From the NCBI GenBank assembly GCA_009846005.1, contig VXYL01000016.1, positions 72,256 through 136,255 of the forward strand: a DNA stretch of 64,000 bases, written 5' to 3'. How positions within the stretch are numbered: position 1 is the first letter of the stretch; each line of letters begins with the position of its first letter. The position numbers and the translations under genes are program-made. Under the pieces are notes generated by a model, which saw nothing but the letters and a program-made list of their open reading frames with translations, had not been told where the DNA came from and did no database searches. Source of the DNA: Gammaproteobacteria bacterium. GTDB lineage: Bacteria; Pseudomonadota; Gammaproteobacteria; Pseudomonadales; Azotimanducaceae. Positions 48,835-57,435 of this stretch are shown here, piece by piece.

Positions 48835-49953
48835 CTAACCCGGATTTCCCAGGAGGGAGGAATAGATGTCCCCGTAGCGTTCACCCATCAGCCGTCCGTT
48901 GAACAGCCGTTCGAAACGACATCGGGCACCGGCACCGAGCGTCTGGGCCAGATCCGGCTCGCGGTGCAGCCTATCCATGGCGTCTCGAAACGCCTCGGGC
49001 GACCGGGGTTCGACCACGACGCCCGTCTCGCCGTCGACATTCACATGACTCGTTCCGGACCCGACCTCCGCGGTGATCAACGGCTTGCCCGCCATGGCGC
49101 CCTCGAGGAGCGAGACTCCGAAGGCTTCGGCGCGCAGATAGGACGGCGACACCACCGCCCGACACTGCCGGAGCAATGCGACCTTCATGGGGTCCGGCAC
49201 GTACCCGGTGAAGGCAACGTTGGGGAGGCCAAGGCGCTGGGATTGTTTCTTGAGTTCCCGTTCCAGCGGGCCCGCACCAACGATCACCGCGCGGTAGGGT
49301 GCGCCGCGCATGGCTTCGAGCAGGATGTGCAGGCACTTGTAGTAGCGCAGGACGCCGATGAACAGGAAGAACCCCGACCCGTAGCCGGCATGGGTACGCT
49401 TGAGGAGCGCGTCGTCCGCACACGGGTAGGACTGTTCATCCAGTCCAATCGGCACGACGTCCACGCGGTCCCGGAAGCGCCTCAACACCCTGGACGACGC
49501 CAGGTAGTTCGGCGATGTGCAGACGATCCGGTCCATGGAGCGAAGGAATCGCCTCATGAGTGGGGCGTAGGTCCACGCCAGCAGTCGTTGCCGGACGATG
49601 TCCGAGTGGTAGGTCACAACCGTCGGCATGCGGACGCGCCCGGTGAAATGCATGACGTCGGCCAGTGGCCACGGGAAGTGGTAGTGCACGACGTTCGCCC
49701 ACCCGAGCAGGCGCCGGAACATGGGAAACGCCTCGATCGACAGGCTGCAGGAGGCGACCTCGCCGGTCCGGCGACAACGGTACACGGCCGCTTCGTCCCG
49801 TCGGACGACCCGTGGTTCTGTCGTCCCGCTGGTGCAAAGCACGCGGCTCTCGACGCCATGCGGTGCCGTGTTGAGGCAGATCTGACGAATCGTCTCCTCC
49901 AGTCCGCCCTGGGTTTCGGGGAAGTAGGTGCGGTAGACGTGGAGCACACGCAC
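48835..49953 (-). CDS. Glycosyltransferase family 4 protein
   Basis: The 372-residue protein has the N-terminal VLHVYRTYFPETQGGLEETI, VVHYHFPWPLADVM, VVTYHSDIVRQ, the joint GFFLFIGVLRYYKCLHILLEA and the donor motif PSYLRAEAFGVSLLEGAMAGKPL. It fits the GT4 group that includes rhamnosyl/mannosyltransferases. It lies between a PhyH dioxygenase gene (6 bp upstream) and the other GT4 gene (2 bp downstream). Confidence 0.9.
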   Translation of the reverse strand: MRVLHVYRTYFPETQGGLEETIRQICLNTAPHGVESRVLCTSGTTEPRVVRRDEAAVYRCRRTGEVASCSLSIEAFPMFRRLLGWANVVHYHFPWPLADVMHFTGRVRMPTVVTYHSDIVRQRLLAWTYAPLMRRFLRSMDRIVCTSPNYLASSRVLRRFRDRVDVVPIGLDEQSYPCADDALLKRTHAGYGSGFFLFIGVLRYYKCLHILLEAMRGAPYRAVIVGAGPLERELKKQSQRLGLPNVAFTGYVPDPMKVALLRQCRAVVSPSYLRAEAFGVSLLEGAMAGKPLITAEVGSGTSHVNVDGETGVVVEPRSPEAFRDAMDRLHREPDLAQTLGAGARCRFERLFNGRLMGERYGDIYSSLLGNPG

Positions 49954-49959
49954 TTGCGG

Positions 49960-50766
49960 TCAGTCCTCCATTAACGCCCTGTGCCTCGTTCGACCATGCA
50001 GTCGGGCCAGTTCTCTCTCGGCTTTCCCAGGTTCTTCCTGCGGCCGGGGGATCATCTCGAAGTGTCGGTAGGGGTCGCTGCCCTTGACCAGGATTGCCCG
50101 GTCCCCTTGGGCCTTGGTCTGGCGGACGTCGGTGGCGCAATAGCGCAGCACCATGCCGATGCGGCGGTCGTCGGTGAGATTGGGCTCGGAGCCGTGGATC
50201 ACGCGAACGTGGTGCAGTGACATTTCGCCGGGTGCCAAGGGCGCGAGCACGGTCTTGGACTCGTCCACGTCGGTCTTGACCACCTGGCCGCGGCTCAAGA
50301 GATTGTGATCGCCGTAGGTGTCGTCCTGTTCGAACAGCGGGCCGGCGTGACTGCCGGGCACGAAGCGCATCGGACCGGTTTCGGGACCGGCGTCCGACAG
50401 GGCGATCCACGCGGTGGCGACGTGGTGCGGTTCGAGCCCCCAGTAGGTGGCGTCCTGGTGGTACGAGACGAAGCCGGGACCCGGCTCCTTGATGAACCAG
50501 TCCATGGACCAGAGCAGCACGTCGGGTCCCAGCACCGCGGAGACCGGCTCGACGATTCGCGGATCGTGAACCAGGTCCCAAGCCCAGGCGCAGGTGATCG
50601 GCAGCGCCTGCCGCGCGGCCCGTTCGGTTCCCGGCTCGGCCCCGGCTTCTGCCTCCTCCAAACGGTCGCGCAGGCCACGTGCCTCTTCCGGCGAGAAAGC
50701 GCGCAGCGGGAACAGGAAGCCGTTCTCGTTGAACGAGTCGATCTGTGCCTGCGTCAGTACCGTCAT
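49960..50766 (-). CDS. Phytanoyl-CoA dioxygenase (PhyH) family protein
   Basis: This 268-residue Fe(II)/2-oxoglutarate enzyme has metal ligands His and Asp in YHQDATYWG and the distal His in MSLHHVRVIHGSEPN, with Arg for 2-oxoglutarate in DRRIGMVLRY. PhyH proteins hydroxylate varied small molecules; the substrate here is unknown. The start overlaps the isomerase gene upstream by 4 bp and the stop lies 6 bp before a glycosyltransferase, placing it inside a small operon. Confidence 0.88.
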   Translation of the reverse strand: MTVLTQAQIDSFNENGFLFPLRAFSPEEARGLRDRLEEAEAGAEPGTERAARQALPITCAWAWDLVHDPRIVEPVSAVLGPDVLLWSMDWFIKEPGPGFVSYHQDATYWGLEPHHVATAWIALSDAGPETGPMRFVPGSHAGPLFEQDDTYGDHNLLSRGQVVKTDVDESKTVLAPLAPGEMSLHHVRVIHGSEPNLTDDRRIGMVLRYCATDVRQTKAQGDRAILVKGSDPYRHFEMIPRPQEEPGKAERELARLHGRTRHRALMED

Positions 50767-51551
50767 GGATTCGGCCCGAGTCCGTATGGCCGGCCCCAGC
50801 CTAGGCCCTCGGCGACGGTCGTCATCGGGCGGTACTCGCAGCCGATCCAGCCGTCGTAGCCGAGGCGGTCGCAGACATCGAAGAGGTAGGGCAGGTTGAC
50901 CTCTCCGAACTGCGGTTCGTGTCGACCCGGCACACTCGAGAACTGGATGTGGGCGATGAGATCGAGGTTGTCCGCGATGCCCCGGGCAAGGTTCCCCTCC
51001 ATGATCTGGCGGTGGTAGAGATCGTATTGCATTCGGACGTTGTCGCGACCGATCGCTTGGATCAACCGCCGTGTTTCCGCGGTCAGGGTGAGGAAATAAC
51101 CGGGCGTGTCCTCGTCGTTGAGGGGTTCCAACAGGATGCGGATACCGTGGGTTGCGGCGGCATCCGCGGCATGGCGGATGTTCTCCGCGAATAACACCTC
51201 GGCATCGTTGCGCTGCTCGTCGGCGACGACTCCGGCCATGACATGGATCATGGGGACATCCAGGGTTCGGGCATAGCACAAGGCTTGCTCGAAATGATCC
51301 TTGAAGTCTGCCTGCCGCCCGGGCACGGCGGCCAGACCCCGTTCCCCAGCGCTGGCATCGCCGAGCGGCGTGTTGAGCAGAATCATGCGAACGCCCGTCT
51401 CGCGCAGGCGACGCCTGATTTCGCCCGGGCCCTCGGCGTAGGGAAAGAGGTACTCCACGGCTTCAAAGCCGATGGCCCGGGCAGCGCCAAAACGCTCCGC
51501 CACCGGCAGATCGGGGAACATGGTCGAGACGTTGGCGGCAAACCGAGGCAT
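50763..51551 (-). CDS. hyi: Hydroxypyruvate isomerase family protein
   Basis: Hyi interconverts hydroxypyruvate and tartronate semialdehyde in glyoxylate metabolism. The 262-residue TIM-barrel enzyme shows PRFAANVSTMFPDLP, GIRILLEPLNDEDTPGYFL, VRMQYDLYHRQIMEGNLA, IAHIQFSSVPGRHEPQFGEV and WIGCEYRPM, with the metal-binding Glu, Asp, Gln/His and Glu of the family. ATG 51551 is preferred over the GTG two codons upstream. No glyoxylate carboligase gene is near, so the pathway here is uncertain. Confidence 0.87.
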   Translation of the reverse strand: MPRFAANVSTMFPDLPVAERFGAARAIGFEAVEYLFPYAEGPGEIRRRLRETGVRMILLNTPLGDASAGERGLAAVPGRQADFKDHFEQALCYARTLDVPMIHVMAGVVADEQRNDAEVLFAENIRHAADAAATHGIRILLEPLNDEDTPGYFLTLTAETRRLIQAIGRDNVRMQYDLYHRQIMEGNLARGIADNLDLIAHIQFSSVPGRHEPQFGEVNLPYLFDVCDRLGYDGWIGCEYRPMTTVAEGLGWGRPYGLGPNP

Positions 51552-51581
51552 GGACACGCGCCTATTCGCACTCGACGTCGG

Positions 51582-51986
51582 TCACGGTCCGAACAGGTCG
51601 TCAAGCCGACGCCGGGCGTCGGCCTGTTTGTCGTCGCCAGGGTCGACGGCGTCGCCGCTGTCAGCGGGTTCCGCATCCGCGCCAGCCCGAATCTCTCCGG
51701 TGAATAGCGCATCGAGTTTGGCCTTTGCGCCGGCTTGGCGTTCCCTCGACCCGACCCGATACGCGTTCGTCGGGCGGAAGTAGTCGCAGAAGTTCGCGTT
51801 CTCCTTGTTGACGGGCGGATCGGTTCGTTCGTCGGTGCACGTGATGGAAGCGTCCGGGGCGTAGTTCCGGCACATCCGGCAGCAATGCAGATCCTCGAAG
51901 CACTCGGGACAGTTCATATGCCGGGTAATGGGGCGCGGCAGTTCGTCGAGCGAGGTGCCGCAACTCCAGCATTCGAGGGTTGCCAT
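51582..51986 (-). CDS. Cysteine-rich zinc-ribbon protein, unknown
   Basis: The 134-residue protein opens with ECWSCGTSLDELP, then MNCPECFEDLHCCRMCRNYA and further Cys in SITCTDE and NFCDYF: at least nine cysteines in the first 70 residues, enough for two metal sites. The second half is low-complexity and acidic with ALFTGEI and a similar DDLFGP end. I do not recognise a named family. It lies 24 bp upstream of hyi and overlaps the EthD gene by 1 bp. Confidence 0.72.
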   Translation of the reverse strand: MATLECWSCGTSLDELPRPITRHMNCPECFEDLHCCRMCRNYAPDASITCTDERTDPPVNKENANFCDYFRPTNAYRVGSRERQAGAKAKLDALFTGEIRAGADAEPADSGDAVDPGDDKQADARRRLDDLFGP

Positions 51987-52711
51987 CAGGGAATCCCGAC
52001 CATCTCCGTCTGCGCACTCAAAATCAGCATGCGCTCACCGTCGATCCACTTCTCCATGCCGTCGGCTTCGATGGTCTCGCGCCAGCGAACCGAGTCCTCG
52101 GAGTCGTGGTAGTACAACTCCGCCATGCCGGCATAGGGCTCGTTCGCGGGGTCGATGCTGTGGCTCACGACGTAGCGGAAGCCGCCCACGGCTTCCATGG
52201 TGGCCTTGACGTTGGGGACGTGGATGTCGAGCCAGTGGGCGAAGAATTCACCGTAGTCCGTGTCCGGTTTGGCCGCGACGAGATACGTCACCTTGTGGAA
52301 TCCGGACCGCGTCATGGGGTAGGGCGCGTTGAGGGTCAGCGGGTCGGTGTCGAGATGCTCGGAACCGTCGATCACGACGTATTCGCGGGTCGCCCAGGGC
52401 ATGTACGGCTCCGCCTTCTGCTGGAACGTATCGCGGGGTTCGGCACCGAAACCGGTCTCGGGTTTCGGCAACGGTCGCGGCCACCAAAGCTGCGCCACCC
52501 CGTCCCAGGGGTGAACGCCTGCCGAGTTGGCGTCGTAGAGCGTGGCGAAGTAGCGCCGGGCGTGGGGTCGGCCCCGTTGCGCGCCGTCTTTCTGACTCTG
52601 GATCACGGCGGGCATGTGGTTGGCGAACCAGTGCGCCACCAACTCCTCCCGGGATGTACCCGGCTTGCGCTTGATGAGGTACATCATCTTTGCGCCCGGC
52701 GTCTGGTCCAT
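51986..52711 (-). CDS. Tandem EthD-domain protein
   Basis: From the ATG at 52711 the 241-residue protein has two EthD (dimeric alpha-beta barrel) units: MMYLIKRKPGTSREELVAHW with NHMPAVI (about 8-105) and VTYLVAAKPDTDYGEFFAHW with DIHVPNVKATM (about 135-235). EthD proteins are associated with degradation of ethers and other xenobiotics, but most are uncharacterised. It heads the minus-strand run EthD, zinc ribbon, Hyi, PhyH and two glycosyltransferases, and is divergent from the ABC transporter. Confidence 0.82.
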   Translation of the reverse strand: MDQTPGAKMMYLIKRKPGTSREELVAHWFANHMPAVIQSQKDGAQRGRPHARRYFATLYDANSAGVHPWDGVAQLWWPRPLPKPETGFGAEPRDTFQQKAEPYMPWATREYVVIDGSEHLDTDPLTLNAPYPMTRSGFHKVTYLVAAKPDTDYGEFFAHWLDIHVPNVKATMEAVGGFRYVVSHSIDPANEPYAGMAELYYHDSEDSVRWRETIEADGMEKWIDGERMLILSAQTEMVGIP

Positions 52712-52860
52712 GTCGCGGCTCCCGTCGTGCGGTGCGGCCAATCTTACGCCAACCCTCTACCTTGACTCGCGCCCACCGCACGCGTATTTTCGCGCGCCCT
52801 TCGACCCCGTCTGCCGCATGTCGCCGACCGACGAAGCGGCATGCCGCGAGGACCGTCCGA

Positions 52861-53865
52861 ATGCCGCAAATCGAAGTACGGGGTCTTGCCAAGACCTTCC
52901 GGGTGGCCGAGCGGTTGCCGGGACTAGCCGGCGCCTTCCGGGGTTTGTTCCATCGCCGGATGCGTGACGTCCACGCCCTCGGTGGAGTCGATTTCGACAT
53001 CGAACGCGGCGAACTGGTTGGCTATATCGGCCCCAACGGCGCCGGCAAGTCGACGACCATCAAGATCCTCGCGGGAATCCTCAATCCCACGGCCGGTACC
53101 TGTCGGGTCGACGGCCTAACCCCATGGCGTGACCGGCGCCGCCACGTTGCCCGCATCGGCGTGGTGTTCGGCCAGCGCACACAACTGTGGTGGGATCTGC
53201 CGGTCATCGAGAGCTTCGACCTGTTGCGGGACATCTACCGGATTCCTGCCGAAGCGTACCGCGACAATCGCGACCGGCTCATCGCGCTGATGGATCTCGA
53301 GCCGTTGCTCGACGTGCCGGTGCGGCAGCTATCGCTGGGCCAGCGCATGCGGTCGGACCTGGCGGCTGCGCTGTTGCACGGGCCGAGCCTGCTCTTCCTG
53401 GACGAGCCGACCATCGGGCTCGATGCCGTGTCCAAGCTCGCGATCCGGGATTTCGTGCGCGAGTTGAACCGCGAGCGGCAGGTGACGGTCCTGCTGACCA
53501 CCCACGACATGGACGACATCGAGGCGTTGTGCGAGCGGGTCATGGTCATCGGCAACGGACGGATCCTCGTCGACGGGAGCGTGGATGGTCTGCGACGGCG
53601 GGTGCGCAACGAACGCGTGCTGGTGGTCGACTACGACTCGGCGGGGGAAGCGGGGACGGTGGACGCCGGAGGGGACGGCGTTCGCTTGATCGAACGCGAC
53701 GCCTCGCGCGTTCGCATCGCCTTCGACCCGGACCGCCTCCCGGCGGCAACGCTCATCGGCAGACTCCTGGCCCAGGGAACGCCAAAGGATCTCTTCATCG
53801 AGCACCCGCCGATCGAACAGACCGTCGCCGAGCTGTACGCCGAACACGACATGCGCGAACGATGA
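52861..53865 (+). CDS. ABC transporter ATP-binding protein
   Basis: The 334-residue ATPase has Walker A YIGPNGAGKSTTIKIL, Q-loop VVFGQRTQLWWDLPV, signature LSLGQRMRSDL, Walker B LLFLDEPTIGLD and switch TTHDMDD. The C-terminal 80 residues form an extra beta domain as in exporters of the ABC-2 type. ATG 52861 was chosen since upstream residues are not conserved. It overlaps the first permease by 4 bp; together with the second permease it forms an export system of unknown cargo. Confidence 0.93.
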   Translation: MPQIEVRGLAKTFRVAERLPGLAGAFRGLFHRRMRDVHALGGVDFDIERGELVGYIGPNGAGKSTTIKILAGILNPTAGTCRVDGLTPWRDRRRHVARIGVVFGQRTQLWWDLPVIESFDLLRDIYRIPAEAYRDNRDRLIALMDLEPLLDVPVRQLSLGQRMRSDLAAALLHGPSLLFLDEPTIGLDAVSKLAIRDFVRELNRERQVTVLLTTHDMDDIEALCERVMVIGNGRILVDGSVDGLRRRVRNERVLVVDYDSAGEAGTVDAGGDGVRLIERDASRVRIAFDPDRLPAATLIGRLLAQGTPKDLFIEHPPIEQTVAELYAEHDMRER

Positions 53866-54689
53866 GCGCCAATATCGGCCCGCTCGTCGCGGTGGTCAGC
53901 GCCCGCTATCGAACCCTGCTGCAGTACCGGGCGGCGGCGTTCGCGGGGTTCGCGACCCAGCTATTCTGGGGAGCGATCCGGCTCATGATCCTTGCAGCGT
54001 TCTTTGCCGCTGCCACAGAGCCGCAGCCCATGGACCTTTCACAGATCGTGGCCTACGTATGGCTCGGTCAGGCATTGCTCGGGATGCTGCCCTGGAACGT
54101 CGATGCCGACTTCCGCGCACAGGTCCGCGATGGCACGGTTGCCTACGACCTGCTCCGCCCGTTGGATCTGTACTCGTACTGGTTCGGGCGCACCTTGGCG
54201 TTCAGGGTCGCCGCTCCGACGCTGCGCGGCATCCCGATGGTGCTGTTCGCCATGGTTCTGCTGCCGTTGGCGGGCCTCGGCGATTGGGCGCTGACTCCCC
54301 CGGCGTCGGCGAGCGCCTTCGCGGGGTTCGCGGCATCGCTCGTCCTCGCAGCGATGCTGGCCACGGCGGTCACCCTGCTTGCCCACATCTCGCTCTTGTG
54401 GACGATCTCAGGCGTTGGCATGGACCGGATCCTGACCGTGCTGGTCACCGTCTTCTCGGGACTCATCGTGCCGTTGCCGCTGTTCCCCGACTGGCTGCAG
54501 CCGTTTCTGAACTGGCAGCCGTTCCGGGGCCTCGCCGACGTGCCCTACCGCATCTACAGCGGCAACATACCGCCGGCCGAGATCGCAGGGGAGCTTTTCT
54601 TCGTTCTCGTCTGGATGATCGCGCTGGTTTTGCTGGGACGGCTGATTCTGCTTCGCGGCGTCCGTCGCATGGTGGTGCAGGGCGGATGA
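53862..54689 (+). CDS. ABC-2 family permease (subunit 1)
   Basis: The 275-residue protein has six membrane segments and the conserved VAYVWLGQALLGMLPWNVDA and VRDGTVAYDLLRPLDLYSYW blocks of the ABC2_membrane_6 family, ending with a LNWQPFRGLADVPYRIYSG loop. It overlaps the ATPase gene and the second permease (both ATGA), so the three are co-translated. The heterodimeric arrangement is typical of this family. Confidence 0.9.
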   Translation: MSANIGPLVAVVSARYRTLLQYRAAAFAGFATQLFWGAIRLMILAAFFAAATEPQPMDLSQIVAYVWLGQALLGMLPWNVDADFRAQVRDGTVAYDLLRPLDLYSYWFGRTLAFRVAAPTLRGIPMVLFAMVLLPLAGLGDWALTPPASASAFAGFAASLVLAAMLATAVTLLAHISLLWTISGVGMDRILTVLVTVFSGLIVPLPLFPDWLQPFLNWQPFRGLADVPYRIYSGNIPPAEIAGELFFVLVWMIALVLLGRLILLRGVRRMVVQGG

Positions 54690-55489
54690 ACTCGGCGGCG
54701 CTGCTCTATCGCTACCTCTCGATCTCGCTGCGCGGACAGTTGCAGTACCGGGCGTCGTTCTTGATGGCTGCGTTGGGCAACCTGTTGAACTGCGTGATCG
54801 AACTCGCCGGCATCTGGGTGCTGTTCGACCGGTTCGGGAACCTGTCGGGCTGGAGCTTCGCCGAGGTGGCTTTCTTCTGCGGCGCGGTCAACGCGACCTA
54901 CGCGATTGGCGAACTGATGGCCACCGGGTTCGATCAGTTCGGCACCCTGTACGTCAAGACCGGCGACTTCGACCGCCTCCTGCTGCGCCCGCGCAGCACG
55001 GTCCTGCAGTTGGCGGGCCACGAACTGTCGCTGCGCCGCCTTGGCCGGCTGTTGCCGGGCCTCGTCATTGTCATCGCCGCTTGGGCGGCACTCGATCTGC
55101 CGTTGGAAGCAGATCGCCTCGCCCTGCTCGCGTTCGCAATGGCCGGGGGCGTCGCGTTCTTCTTCGCGTTAATGGTGTTGCAGGCCACGATGTGTTTCTG
55201 GACCACCGAGTCGCTGGAACTCATGAACATCCTCACCTACGGCGGCGTCGAGACGGCGTCCTACCCGCTGCCCATCTACCACCGGCTGTTCCGGCGTTTC
55301 TTCACCTTCGTCGTTCCGCTGGCGTGCATCGGCTACTTCCCCATCGTCGCCGTGCTCGGCGTCGACGACCCGCTCGGGACCTCGCGCATGTTCCAGGTGG
55401 CGGCACCCCTGGCGGGATTCGCCTTCTTCGGCGTGGCCATCGGCGTTTGGCAACTCGGCGTTCGGCGGTACACGTCCACCGGTAGCTGA
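54686..55489 (+). CDS. ABC-2 family permease (subunit 2)
   Basis: The 267-residue protein has six membrane segments and parallels subunit 1: GQLQYRASFLMAALGNLLNC, FGTLYVKTGDFDRLLLRPRS and a C-terminal FTFVVPLACIGYFPIVAVLG. It is also of the ABC2_membrane_6 type, so the exporter is probably an ATPase dimer with two different permeases. It ends 56 bp before the amidohydrolase gene. Confidence 0.9.
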   Translation: MNSAALLYRYLSISLRGQLQYRASFLMAALGNLLNCVIELAGIWVLFDRFGNLSGWSFAEVAFFCGAVNATYAIGELMATGFDQFGTLYVKTGDFDRLLLRPRSTVLQLAGHELSLRRLGRLLPGLVIVIAAWAALDLPLEADRLALLAFAMAGGVAFFFALMVLQATMCFWTTESLELMNILTYGGVETASYPLPIYHRLFRRFFTFVVPLACIGYFPIVAVLGVDDPLGTSRMFQVAAPLAGFAFFGVAIGVWQLGVRRYTSTGS

Positions 55490-55545
55490 CGCGGGAGTTG
55501 TGGCATAGTAGTCGGTTGACTTGTTTCGGGCTTGGGGAGAAACCA

Positions 55546-57207
55546 GTGGGGCATGACCTTGTGATTCGCAGCGGCACCGTGGTCGACGGGGCCGGCAACG
55601 AACCGATCGAGGCCGACATCGCCATCGACGGCGACAGCATTACCGCCATCGGACCGATAGCTGAACGCGGTGCGGAGGAGATCGATGCCAAGGGCAACGT
55701 CGTCACGCCGGGATTCATCGACCTGCACACCCACCTCGATGCGCAGATCGGCTGGGATCCCGAGATGACGTCCGTCACCTGGCACGGCGTGACCACGGCG
55801 CTTCTCGGCAACTGCGGCGTCACCTTCGCGCCGTGCCGCAAGGAGGATCGGGAGTTTCTCGCCGGCATGATGGAGACCGTCGAGGACATCCCCAAGCACG
55901 CCATCCTCACCGGACTGCCCTGGGACTGGGAGTCCTACGGGGGCTACCTGGACTCCATCGAGCGCCTGGGACCAATGATCAACGTCTGCGGGCTGGTCGG
56001 ACACAGCGCCACCCGCTTCTACGTCATGGGCGAACGCGCCATCGAGGAACAGGCGACGCCGGAGGAGATCGAACGGATCGCCGCGCTTGCCGGACAGTCC
56101 GTCAGGGAAGGGGCGCTCGGTTTCTCCGTCAACCGGCATCCCGGCCACACGCTGCCCGACCGGCGCCCGATCCCGGGCACCTTCGCGTCGAGGGAGGAAC
56201 TCATCGCCATCGCCCGGGCTGTCGGTGCCGAGGGCGGCCTCATGCAGACCGTGCCGAACTTCGGCAAGGTGGACGAGGAGATGGACATCATGGCGGAGGA
56301 AGCCGAGACAAGCCGAATCCTGTTCAGCGCCATCGGCGAACACCGCGAGCCCTTGGACGAACACGTCAGCGCGATGCGCGCCAAGGGTCTCGACGTCACG
56401 GGCATCACGGTCCCGCGCAGCGGCGGCGGGGTTGGCGGGCTGTCGGCGAATGTCATGTGGTGGACGCCGAGCTGGCGGCAGTTGAACAAACTCGACTTCG
56501 AGGCCCGCCTCGCGGCAATCCAGGACGAGAGCTTCCGCGCCAAGCTGGTGGCCGAAGTGCGGGACAACGAACAAATCAATGAACACGCCATGCGCGTCAC
56601 CAAACGCTGGTATCCCTTGGGCGACGGCGCACGGCCGAACTACACCCAGTCGCGCTACGAGAGCCTCGCCGACATCGCCCATGCCGCAGGCGAGCATCCA
56701 GCCGAGGCCTGGCTGCGTCTGACGTTGGCAAGCGACGGCAAGGTGTTGTTCCACCAGCGTGGCTTCAACGTGAACCTGGAGAACCTGGAGAAGCTCATCA
56801 CCACCGACTGGGCGATGCCGGGGCTCGGCGACGCGGGTGCCCACGTCAGCCAGATGATCGACTCGGGCTGGGCGACCTTCGTGCTTTCCCACTGGTACCG
56901 CGACAAGGGCACCTACACGTTGCCCGAGGCCGTGCGCCGGATCACCTCGGTGCCGGCGCATGTGCTTGGGCTCAAAGACCGCGGAACCCTGGCGGTGGGT
57001 GCGAAGGCGGACATCAATGTCGTTGACATCGACCGCTTGGAGGAGCGCCAGCCGTACATGGTTCACGACTTCCCGGGCGGCGCGCCGCGCTTCCAGCAGA
57101 GGGCTCAAGGGTACAAGGCGACGGTCTGCAACGGCCAAGTGACGTTGCGGGATGACGAGCACACGGGGATTTGCGCGGGACACGTCCTGCGGAACGGCGC
57201 TGGCTAG
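55546..57207 (+). CDS. Amidohydrolase family protein (D-aminoacylase-like)
   Basis: The GTG at 55546 follows a GGGGAGA ribosome site and gives 553 residues. The N-terminal HDLVIRSGTVVDGAGNEP and GNVVTPGFIDLHTHLDAQIG (metal-binding HxH), the middle barrel with LVGHSATRFYVMGERA, and MPGLGDAGAHVSQMIDSGWA with the conserved Asp place it with N-acyl-D-amino-acid deacylases and dihydroorotase-like amidohydrolases (Amidohydro_3). The C-terminal DRGTLAVGAKADINVVDIDR closes the composite beta domain. Substrate is unknown. Confidence 0.88.
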   Translation: MGHDLVIRSGTVVDGAGNEPIEADIAIDGDSITAIGPIAERGAEEIDAKGNVVTPGFIDLHTHLDAQIGWDPEMTSVTWHGVTTALLGNCGVTFAPCRKEDREFLAGMMETVEDIPKHAILTGLPWDWESYGGYLDSIERLGPMINVCGLVGHSATRFYVMGERAIEEQATPEEIERIAALAGQSVREGALGFSVNRHPGHTLPDRRPIPGTFASREELIAIARAVGAEGGLMQTVPNFGKVDEEMDIMAEEAETSRILFSAIGEHREPLDEHVSAMRAKGLDVTGITVPRSGGGVGGLSANVMWWTPSWRQLNKLDFEARLAAIQDESFRAKLVAEVRDNEQINEHAMRVTKRWYPLGDGARPNYTQSRYESLADIAHAAGEHPAEAWLRLTLASDGKVLFHQRGFNVNLENLEKLITTDWAMPGLGDAGAHVSQMIDSGWATFVLSHWYRDKGTYTLPEAVRRITSVPAHVLGLKDRGTLAVGAKADINVVDIDRLEERQPYMVHDFPGGAPRFQQRAQGYKATVCNGQVTLRDDEHTGICAGHVLRNGAG

Positions 57208-57435
57208 GACTGCATCGGCGTGCGCCGGGTTGCGATATCTCCCCGACGTGATGCCAAAGCCGGGCCCCGGCGTCCCGCCGGGCGAACCGTGCGAACACAC
57301 TCAGAGGTTAAGGTAGCGGCGCGGCGGCTAGCTAGAGCGCCCTCAGGCCACGTTCGGGTCGCCGGACGGAACCTGTCTTCGGGTGGCAGCAAGCCACCAT
57401 GAACTCGCCACGCGGATTCGGTTCACGATCGGACA

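Noticed and set aside
55333-57300. 655-residue frame antisense to the amidohydrolase
   Set aside because: Mirror of a strongly biased gene; no domain. The plus frame holds the HxH and Asp motifs.
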